Positions 54,285 to 64,000 of a stretch of 64,000 nucleotides of DNA are shown in pieces (position 1 is the stretch's first letter; each line of letters opens with the position of its first letter). The notes below the pieces were generated by a model that searched no databases, was not told the origin of the DNA, and was given only the letters and a program-made list of their open reading frames with translations. The stretch is from Pestalotiopsis fici W106-1 (taxonomy: Eukaryota; Ascomycota; Sordariomycetes; Amphisphaeriales; Sporocadaceae), in NCBI RefSeq assembly GCF_000516985.1, contig NW_006917097.1, positions 1,612,001-1,676,000 of the forward strand, written 5' to 3'. A program made the translations under genes and the position numbers.

Positions 54285-57200
54285 GGTAAACGAGCAGTCG
54301 CTGTCAATGAGCGTGACAACACAAGGTGAAGGAGGAATTAATTTTGGTTGCGCAGTGAGTAGGTATGTCACCAAAGTGACGCGGCAACACGGACGCTGCG
54401 CTACAGGCAAGCAATCACGGCAGGGCGGAACGGGTGGATTTTCGTATCAATGCGCGGAGCCACTCAAGATAGCATTACTCTGAGCAATGATGTCATGAGC
54501 TCGATACCCTCAAAATGAACTCCCTGGAATTCGTGTACGGCAAACAGTGTTCTATCAACGCATGCAGTCAGTAAGGTAGTCATCCAAATGTGAAGCACTT
54601 TTCAGTCTGCAGATACTGTATACCTGACTGAGCTATAAAGTCATAGCATCGGTCCAGAATAACAATGTTGTTGCAAGTGACACTACTAACCTTTATGGAA
54701 AGATCAAGGGTATCTATTGTAATGCACCCTTTTTGGCGCCTACCTATTGGAGGTCTCCAGGGTGATCAGCGCCAGGGGACTCTACTAGCGGTTCATATGC
54801 AGGGGCTAATAGTATATCAAGGCACCTACTAGTAGTGTGACCGTACGTAGTATGTGCCTGGAGTATCTTCAAGGCTCGAGACTGGAAAGCGGAAAACAGT
54901 GTTATGATATCATGAGACTCGCATTCAACGCAATCTCCCATCTGGAACGACCAGAGGTATCATTTTATAGAAAATTGCTCCGTGTTTAATTCTGTCTTCT
55001 CAGGGTCAGACGCAGCGACTTGGAATGTAGCCTTCGGCGTCGCTCCAAACTCCACAAGCGTTGCTGTTCAGCCACTCAGGTGCCAGCTAGCAGCTCGATG
55101 AACCGAGGCATGTAAGCTCATGCGCCGCTGAAGCCGACGTGTCCACGAGTCACCATGACTTTTTGTTGAGCAACCCCTTCAAGTATCATCATCGTCATGC
55201 ATATTGAATCATGGCAAATGAAGACTGGGGGCTGCTCGACACCAGACTGCCATCCACAGCGGTGGCTAGGGACAATCAGCCCCCCGATCCCCGTGCCAGC
55301 GCGAGCCGGAAGGTTCATAAGCCAAGTCTCCGGTCCCAACCAGTCGATATCTACAACCACCTACACGGTTGCGCATATGTAGATCAAAGCGTCGACTTTG
55401 TATGGGAAGCTCTTGTCGTCTGTTCATAAGTCTGACAATAGTTATACACCATGTAGACATGGGACCTCGAGTACATCTGTAGTAATTCTCTCCAAGCCAA
55501 GTTCCTAGGCATCCGGCTGTCATGATACAATACTTTTGCCGATGAGGTTCGCCTCCTGACATCTAGTTCAAATAGCAATCTATACTATTTCAGGTAATGT
55601 ATACAAAACATTCAAAGCTTACCCAGGTACTCAGGGTGGCGAATTTGTCTACCAGAAGTATTTTAACTCAGTGCTTGATTGTCTTCGGGACGTATAGGCA
55701 GGGCACAACTAAGGATCTTCCTCTAGGATAGCGACAAAAAGACAGTTCAGCTATTTTTATTTCGTTTTGTTTTATATGCTTTGCGTACTATTAGTAAGAA
55801 TTATTATTCGTTGATTCTTCAAATATCTGTATATTAAGCCCGTTATCGTTCTCATCGACACCTAAATCTTACATGCTGCTCCTGGTGACAAATTTCTGTG
55901 AGCACGGTGAGTACGTATAATGTCTCGAGATATAATTAATTGCTATTCACTTGATAAGATTAATAACAAATCATATAAAAATCATCGATACACCGTTAAT
56001 TGAAGACGGTAGCGCGTTCGGTGTATAATCTCTTGGACGCTAACACTTATTATTGAGATGGTTGCATTGGGAGGCACGCATATTTCTTCAGTAATGAACC
56101 AACCGCTCAGCGTATTACCGTTTGAGAAAGTATACTCAAGTGCTCGGAAACATTGATAATTTTTTTTTTTTTTTTCACGGAATGCGCAAGGAATATTTAC
56201 GCAGGTGGGCCATATTGTATGAATAATGACAACCACGATCTAGGCCTTCGAAGTTTCTTTAGCTATACAAGATGTCTCATCTCTGTTACCTGTGCATGTG
56301 ATTGACTTTCTGATGGTAATTTCGAGATTTTGGGCCGTCGGTTTTGCAGATAATAGCGGTAGGTGGGATATGAATGAACACATCATCTCTCGGGGCACTT
56401 ACGTAGAAGGCATACTTCTCCCGAAACGAATCTAGATTCATATGCAGTTGTTAGCCCTAGAACATCATTTTCATGAGAAGTTAAAAAACAGCATTTCACT
56501 TGCTCGATGAAAGTTTTCCTTTCCCGCACTGAGCTCGAACCGGGTTCTCGGATATTGTGATCCAAAAGGCAACCACATGATGTCATACCCGCTCCAGGAC
56601 ACGATGTTCATTAGATTCAAAGTTAACAACCGTGGCGATCATCATGGTTCCCTCGAAGAAGATTTCGCAAGCCATAGTCACACACAAATCAAGGAGAGAG
56701 GGTCATGATAAGATCCCAACTTGGACTTCACGTTTGTGACATCAAGATTTAGAAAATCATATGAAAATTATCACACGTTCAGTGTTTAGAATACACAGAT
56801 TTGAGATGAAAGAACGGCACATAAAACAATGCGACCAAGTTACTATCGGCTCATAATTACCTAATAGGTAAGGGAGGAACAATGTTGCTTTGAACATCTA
56901 TTCAAGTTAGTTCTTTCCTTAAAAGTGGCACATATCGATGTTGCCTTAAAACAACTTAGACACCGTTGAAGATTTGTTCAAATTGACAGGGCCGTCCTTT
57001 ATTGGGGGGCCGTCTAGAGGAGATTTGGCTTCGCTTCGGCCTTTCCGAGAGCCGAGCTCATATGACTTTCATGTATCCAAGAGTTTTTCTCGTCTTGCTC
57101 AATCAACAGGATCATCGGAGATGCTCTCCTATCCAGGACTGAAATTGGATTTTTGTCTTGGACGCTGCTAAGTTGACCAATCGATGGGTCATGCTTTAGC

Positions 57201-58560
57201 CATGCTTTTCTACCTGCATGTACATCGCCACTCCTAGAGGTATGAATATATGACTTGGTTGGTGACCTTGATCTCGTTGCCCATTGAGGTTGTTGGAACC
57301 AGATCATGGAACTGAGGTTGGTTGTCCGACTCCTTGCCTGCGTGGGATCTCTTGATACTTTTCAAACTGTTAAAAGTTCATTGTGACTAATCCCAAGAAT
57401 GCAAATGCTTCATGTCCTCTGATCGTTTAGAAACAGGCATTGAAAGGATCGCTGGATCCTGGCAGTGCAAGGACTTAGCATCGCCTATTCCATCATCTCA
57501 CACCAACATCAATCCATCTCGGTCCCGGCCGAAACCGCTGCAATGCGCAAACAGAATAAAAAGAATATTTGGGGAGTCTACTTCTACGAACCATCTCTCA
57601 TAGTGAATCAATTTGTCATTCAGTTGATCGCCGGAAACTACATTTGGCATGCCTGTTATATACCATGGCATTTTTCTAATTTTAATAAGAAGAATGGAGA
57701 GAAAGAAGAAAACAGGAGTAGCTTCTCTAATCCTTCGGGTACGTAGATGATCACAGGTTGTTCTGCACCACGAGTGCCCATGTTGATATCTTCCAAATTC
57801 AGGATGGTGCAGCAACGTATTTCCATATAGTTTATATCAAATCCTTATTATTTATTGATTTTCTCAGATCAGTTGTGCAATTTACTTTGCCAAATATGTC
57901 ATTGGGGTGCTTTGTGCCGAGCAACTGTCCTTCCAATAACGAAAGGCTGGATGAGGATATGGCTGCAACTACATTCCTCTCAGCGTGCCACTTTCTTGGA
58001 TTCTTGCTCCTTTGTGATCCTCACAAGACGTGCAACCATTAAGCCTAGGCGCGATATTGGTCCACAAGAGGCTTTTATAGCATTTTCTAATGTAGTCGTT
58101 GTTACACAAACTTGCAATCATGTCATGAGTCAATCTGTTGGCCGTCTTTTCGTACCACAGCAGATCACACTTCTCTAGGTGCTTTCTCTGAGCCTCACAT
58201 GAGCAGACTCTAGGATTCACAAGCTTTGGACCATCACCAATAGTCAGTCAACAAGATTTAGAAAAATTCAATACATCCTTGCAGGCAACAGTACTTGCAT
58301 TGTTTTGTCTGTGGCATTTTACCAAACAACCATCACAATAGTTGTGCATTCTTACCTAGTTTGGGGGTGGTAAGCCTCATTTATGAATAGAAATATGTAT
58401 TACAGCATGGCACTTTGGGATGAATTAGATCACAGAATACTAGATCAGGCACCGTCATCCACCACTATTCAATACGTCGAATATTGCGTGTTTACAAACG
58501 GCCAACAACCAGGCCTCAAAATATTAAAATTAAAATCACAATTAAAATTGAATAAACGAC
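54285..58560. other. AT-rich gene-poor region
   Basis: About 4.3 kb without a convincing gene after the FAA1 promoter. From about 55600 to 58560 the sequence is strongly AT-rich with many TA steps. A T-run of about 15 bases lies near 56160-56175. Short open frames occur but none carries a domain, and none joins well by splicing. A degenerate tRNA-like stretch lies at about 56520-56595. The composition would suit repeat-induced point mutation of old transposons, but I see no intact element. Confidence 0.5.
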
Positions 58561-59240
58561 TAGACCCCCGCAGGATGAGGATCGCTTTGGCTTTGCCTCA
58601 CAATGCTTTTCATGGGGTCGGCGGGTACTCAAACTGCCCTGCCGCGATGATTGCTATTCAAGGGCACAAAATCTACCCGGGGCGGTTGCGACGGACCTGA
58701 TTTTCATGTCGGACAGCCGCATCGCCGGTTCGCCTCGCCTCCCGGAGTGCCTCGATACCGCTGCAAGGGCACAACGCACATTTTCCATAGCCGCGCTTCA
58801 AAACCAAAACAAACCCAAACAAAATTAGAGTCCTCTCGGATAAGGACAGCTCCTCCTTCCCGGCGCGTCGCTGCGGATTCCCGACTCCCTTGCTTCATCA
58901 TTGGCTGTACAGCCGCGTTCCTAATCTCTTGTAACGCCCAGCGGGCGGTATTGAAAGGGAACAAAGTAAGCAGGGGGGTCCTTTAACCAAGATTACCATA
59001 TGCCAAAATTAGGCGTGCGCCAAAAGTAAGCACCTTAATTGGATGCTCAATCGCGCGGCGCGGCTGCTGTGAGCCCCCCAGACAGGAGGATCTGCATGGG
59101 GGAAAACGGGAGCGCGCAGACACAGGCGAAGCGAGCGCTTACATACATTTTTGTGAAATTTGCTTTTTCGTTTCCTTTTCCCCCTGTGTACCAAGTAATT
59201 TTTTTTTTAATTAACGTCTTTGCTGGAAATTAGTAATTAC
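58561..59240. other. GC-rich island in AT-rich region, possible mobile-element remnant
   Basis: Base content changes sharply here: GC-rich patches at 58560-58770, 58855-58950 and 59045-59135. The motif AAGTAAGCA occurs twice, near 58964 and 59023, flanking an AT-rich segment, as in subterminal repeats of some fungal DNA transposons. No transposase frame is seen, so this can only be suggested. Confidence 0.3.
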
Positions 59241-62200
59241 TGCTGCAGACTGCCGCCCTGTGAGAAAGTCTGAAACATACAGGCGTCAAGAGAAGTAGAG
59301 TGAGAAGTGATAAAATGAGTATGCGCGGGTCGGCAGGCTACGTGCATTGATACCTGTCCTTGTCCGTCTCTTAAAAAAACACATACACAGTAAATTAGAA
59401 AGGAGCATTATTAGTTGGTGATATTGACTTGATTTCGCGAAACCAAAGAAACCTTGTACTGTTAGGCGAGAGACAATAATCTTCAGCTGAGCAACATTGA
59501 ACTGGCGTCTAACCGCGAATTGCTGAGACACTGGTGGCTGGCCAGCAAAATATCTTGATGCATGACGAGATGAGATACCAGTGACAAGTTGAGCTTAATT
59601 CGCAAAGAGCTGGCAAATCTACAGTTGCGTTGGATGCACTACGTACTGCTTGAATCGTGGACTGGTGGCATTAGTTCGCGAGGTTTTCTTCTGATACTAA
59701 TGAATTTTGAGGCCTCTTATTCTGCCGATCATCAAAGACATGCGACTTGATGTGGAGGTAAGATTGGAGCTGCGGCTTCGTTCTAGCTAAGTGGCCAGAC
59801 CGTTCTGGCTGCCTATTGGACCTGCATGCAATGCAATATGTCACCCCTTTTACTGTGTAGCCACGAAAGCTATCGTCTTCCTGGCACTCTCGGTCGCAAG
59901 ATTTTATGTAATCCAGGGAGAGATGGACGGAGAGCTTGAGACGGGCTCAGGATCCGCTGTCGCCTTACGCAAGTTGGAATCGAGATCAGATCCATACAAA
60001 ATAGAGATCATCTTTGGTGCCTTTATGATCCGAGATGCCGTGCAAGACAGACACTATCTGTTGCTCGAGCCTCCTTGTCGCGGCATCTCCAAGGAGTAGG
60101 GTCCGCTCTTGGACCCCTGTCGGGCACCGCTGAAATGCTAAATTCCGGGCTACATATTATGTCTGCTTTACTATTACAAAGAGATAAATTATAATATCAT
60201 CAAGTATACTGATACACTTACGTCTACTTCACAGCGACATACATCATTGTTTTTCTTTAGTGGTGTTGACAATGAGGCTATTCTTATGCGATGCAGTGTT
60301 AATTAAAGAAGTTATTGGAGCTCGCTACATCCGTTGGACGTCAGAATGTCTCGCGTGAGCCGTCTATGGTGAGAGTAGTTATTGAGCGACGAACAAGAAA
60401 ATCCTGCTTGATCTCGCCCCCAACCATTGACATTTGCTTTTCTTCTTTGGTTAATCCAGTGTGTAATGAGGCCTCTTCCAACCTACGGCTTCAGTTGGGT
60501 AGGTATCGCATCAGTGCTCTGAGTGGTTGCGGTATTCCCGCAGCGGCCGAGGCATAAACACCAAAGCAAGACAAGAACAACGCCCTGCAGCTTCACACAG
60601 CCACGTATTTTCGGTATTGCATCTAGGTAGTCAAGGTAGTCTCACCCACCAGTTCGCAGTGTGTGTGCGTGAGTGTTTGAGGTCTTTTCTCTTTTCTGCT
60701 ATTGCGTGCAGTAGGTGGTCAGGCCAGAGGCTGGTGGCGTGACATTCATTGGACTCGAGGGTCTGACTCGACTTGTTTCGTTTCGATGTCTCCGAGCCAA
60801 TGGCCGGCCATGAATCCGGGGTCAACGGCAAGTCTCCGACACCTGCAGGGCCGGATCGGGCTTAGAGCGTCTTGGTCCCTCGTCCCATGTGCGCAACACT
60901 CGAGAATCAGTGGGCCATAAGGGCTCCAATTCAACCCATCCAACCATTAGCTCGTCGGGATGAGTGGAGACTTGTGAAAGGAATAAAGAAAATCGTGGAG
61001 ATCAACGCTGGGAAAGAGGGTCCGGTTTCCCTAGGGATCCAAGATCTTGCCGGGACACCTAAGCGGTGAGAACAGACCGACCCCGTTGTGCTCTGATTTC
61101 TATGGGGACATTTGGCAACTTGGTCTGCTTCCTACGCATCGCGAGGGGGGTACGGTAGGGCCTTTGCTTCTGCCAGGGGATGGGTTGTACGGTCGACAGC
61201 ATGCAACCTGACTTGACAACGCTTGTCTTGCTGGACTTGCATCAACGACGGAGTCCCGAGACAGATCCCCTAATCCCATTTTGCCTCTAGATCCTCGTAC
61301 AGCGCAGATGTCGTTCTGCCCAACGTTACCTGATGAACGGGGATTTTGATTCTTGGCGATGTTGCCGTAAGGCTTTTTGGTTTTTGTTTGTCCTCTGCCG
61401 TGAGCCGTCGTCCGTCGTGGGCCGATGGGCTCAAGCAAGCCAGGTAACGGTAATGAATGATATTGTCTCCGCAGGTGGCTGCCATTGAATAAGCAACATG
61501 GCGGTGTCTGCTGTGCGACATTCATTAGATTCTAGTGTAGATGCGGGCCACCTTTATCTTGGGTAGCAAAGGTAGCATCGAAAAGCATTTGGCCAATGCA
61601 GTCTACAGGGGATGATTAAAATCATTGTCAAAACGGTTCCAAGTCTCCTTCATGCAGTACAAGCGGGATTTTTTTTTCTTTAATCGTTTAAAATATACTG
61701 CATTCACCATGGTGGAGTCTGCGAATAGGACTTTGAACTCAACAACACCATCCCTTGCTGGTGACTTTCTAATCTTTGGAATGCGGCTGAGTTGTATCAT
61801 TGTGCACGTCATTCGCTTCCCCTCAGGGAGTCACAAGCAGTGTTCAGGGGCAGATGTGTTGGAGGAGGCGTCGTCAAAGCGTTGAACCACACCGCTGGAA
61901 TGAAGGCCACCCGTACTGCTGAGGTTCCCAACTATTACCATGTAGCGCACCGGCGCATGCCAGGTGCATATACCAATACCTTGGCTGGATGCAGGGCCAG
62001 AACTTCCTTCGCGGGGAGGCGGTATGGTTTTACCACCACCAGACCTAGTTTCGAAACTATGCAAACGCAATAGTAGATCATATGTTTCCCCCGGAGTTTG
62101 TGCGCCATGCGCATGCGACAGACAGGTGATGTTTGGAGACTATCGACATTTGAGCAGGAATGCTTGCCACAGTTCGAAATGAGCTTCAGCGACATGCAAA

Positions 62201-63447
62201 TCATCAAAGCGTTGCTTTTCCCCCTCGTTTCTTCTTCTCATGGCGGGGGGTGTCAAGACTACGGCGCTCGTTACAGACATAACCTAAAACGGGCTGCTCA
62301 TCAGACAGGTTCATAACGGCTCAGGGAGAAATGAAGATGCTGCAAAGTAAAGGGGATGCAGACGGTCCATCCATACGGATAATCTTTTTCAAGCCTTTTG
62401 CAGTTCATGATGGCTGCGGAAAGCAATATCTGGCAGCGGGCTAATAAATTATGGCCTTTTTTTTTCTCATGTGTCCACATGCGCGGGAGAGAGCTGGGCC
62501 AACATTACGGCTCACATGTCCGAATATAACGTGGCAGCAAGAGTTGCCCGTTTCGGGAAAGGAACTCCCCAATCGGGAAACATACCCAACTTATATCATT
62601 ATGTCTTGACACCTGATGAACTCCTTTTTCTTCTTCACTTTTTTTTTTATTTTGCTCGCCATGTCATGCATACACCTGTCAACGAAAAAACTCTGAACAC
62701 TAGGCTACCAATGCTCCTCCGCACGGCCTGAGGACTTGTATCAAGGACCCATCAAACTGGCCAGCAGCCAGGGCAGCCCAGGCACAAACTTGACTACCAG
62801 GCACACTATATTGCACTGCCGGTTCTCCTAGAGATTGCACCAGATCGGTCGGTTGATCGGCCGGCAGGCATTACTAAGTGATTTCGGGCGTCACCCGAAC
62901 AGATAGCATGAACATGGGCAAATGAGCATCGATCAGTATGGGAAACTGGGAGCACGTTTTCCCTCGTTTCATGATCATCAATACCCTTGCACCGAGTTTC
63001 CCACATATTGGACTTGCTCCACCGTATTAAGGACCGCACGGCTCGTCTATCCCAAAATGAACCTTAATGCAACCCTCGGGACTATGCAAGCACTGCAAAA
63101 TAGATTGAAGACTACTATGAAAAACGTTATGCCTGTCCATGCTGTCCCTAATCAATGACTAGCGGACCAGTGGTCATTGCCATGTTCAGAATCAGGCTTG
63201 TCAATCTGATTCCGGGGCCTCGTCATTTTGGGTTGACATGGAAAGTCATACATGGGGCATGGATCATCAAGGCCGTGACTGATAGGCAACGAAATGTCTG
63301 ATATTGAAAACTATTACCTGCATCGATATCTCCCATAGGCGGCATCAATGATAATACAAACAGGGAGGTAGGCAATACAGACCTACCGTATCAGACTGCC
63401 TATCCTCTGTACAATACAGTACCTGCGGCGTGTATACTTTCCACCCG
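59241..63447. other. Gene-poor region, nothing secure
   Basis: About 4.2 kb of mixed composition. The best open frame is 59791-60099 on the plus strand (102 aa, two mildly hydrophobic segments), but it has no family and no splice partner. Other frames here are short and unremarkable. Homopolymer T-runs lie near 62457-62467 and 62638-62649. Confidence 0.5.
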
Positions 63448-63987
63448 TCAACGGCCGGCTTTTTGATACAGATCAACATCCAAAAATACCGCCTGTCTTG
63501 GCCTGGCAGCTGGCCGCCGATGAGATTGGCAAAGTTCTGGAGAGCTGCAGTTCCGGTTCCTGCTCGAGGCTGGTGTTTCTATTGTTGTCGCTGAATGATT
63601 GGTAGAGATGTGAACTTTTTTATTGGAGGCTTGTCGCCGACCCCCGCCCGCAACGGAGGCGCTGCTGGCCAGTGCCTGGACGAGACGCTGGAACATGGGA
63701 AAGGCCAGAACCGCTCGCCTAATTGAGATCATGGAGATAGGTAATCGGTTGTACTGCACAACTGTAGATAGATACATACATACTCACCGTACATAGCTTG
63801 CGTTGGCTTGCCGAGTTTGTTGCGGCCCTTTGGGAGTGGGGCCCTCAGGCCTCTTCGCTCGTTTCATGTTCGATGGCTCTGGGCCACTCCCACCAATGGA
63901 TCGCCTGCAATCGCAGTCGCCCGCTTCATGGGTCGTTGACCATTCAATCAGGGAGATCATGCAGCGCATCGCAGCGCCTCCAGCCAT
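63448..63987 (-). CDS. Hypothetical basic protein, two-exon candidate near right edge
   Basis: Two minus-strand frames fit together: exon 1 from 63987 (or beyond the window) to 63788 and exon 2 from 63718 to 63448. The GTGAGT donor and TTAG acceptor preserve phase and give about 156 aa. The product is rich in Arg, Pro and Ser (MKRAKRPEGPTPKGPQQTR; SSRNRNCSSPELC) with no recognisable domain. The frame stays open to the window edge, so the real start may lie outside. The join rests only on phase and splice signals; it may be chance. Confidence 0.25.
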
Positions 63988-64000
63988 TGACGAGCGCGGA

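Noticed and set aside
56515..56595. A tRNA-like stretch with GGTTCGAGC on the minus strand
   Set aside because: The B-box resembles a tRNA, but T-stem and anticodon stem do not pair properly and no valid anticodon loop can be drawn. At best it is a decayed tRNA relic.
59791..60099. A 102-codon plus-strand frame in the gene-poor region
   Set aside because: No homology, no signal peptide of normal shape and no splice partner; insufficient to call a gene.
1..64000. CRISPR arrays, rRNA genes, intact transposases or viral genes
   Set aside because: No regularly spaced repeats, rRNA motifs, DDE-transposase, reverse transcriptase or capsid-like frames were seen on either strand.

Overview
The window looks like a chromosome segment of a filamentous ascomycete, most likely a sordariomycete and perhaps of the Hypocreales; genus and order are inference. 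The reasons are short GT-AG introns (about 50-70 nt), a reducing polyketide synthase, a fungal-rhodopsin-domain membrane protein, a DUF3176 protein, intron-bearing tRNA-His genes, and fungal forms of CCT5, Rei1, Vps27, Doa4 and Faa1. Exon limits below were read by eye from splice signals and checked for frame; no transcript data were available.

Layout. 0.6-2.6 kb: a housekeeping chaperonin gene (CCT5). 3.5-11 kb: a loosely packed accessory stretch with two secreted proteins, a DUF3176 membrane protein and a probable frameshifted gene relic. 11.5-30.5 kb: a metabolic block with a secreted GH43 glycosidase, a 12-exon highly reducing PKS (KS-AT-DH-cMT-ER-KR-ACP, about 2607 aa), a DHA2-type MFS exporter, a rhodopsin-family membrane protein and a cytochrome P450. 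PKS, exporter and P450 form a plausible but small biosynthetic cluster. No pathway-specific transcription factor and no releasing enzyme are visible. 31.0-31.7 kb: two tRNA-His genes with introns.

32-54.3 kb: mostly conserved cell-biology genes. They are a HECT ubiquitin ligase with an N-terminal AZUL-like zinc module (UBE3A architecture), the ribosome-biogenesis factor Rei1, an isolated second P450, an F-box protein, the ESCRT-0 subunit Vps27, the deubiquitinase Doa4 (divergent from vps27) and a long-chain acyl-CoA synthetase. Four of these (HECT ligase, F-box protein, Vps27, Doa4) act in ubiquitin attachment, recognition or removal; Vps27 and Doa4 act at successive steps of multivesicular-body sorting.

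54.3-64 kb: a gene-poor, largely AT-rich stretch without a convincing gene, interrupted by a GC-rich island near 58.6-59.2 kb. A weak two-exon candidate enters from the right edge. The strongest leads for follow-up are the PKS cluster with its variant DH motif, the P450 with an altered oxygen-activation motif, a probable GC-AG intron, a 42-nt in-frame intron candidate in the HECT gene, and the covarying tRNA-His pair.
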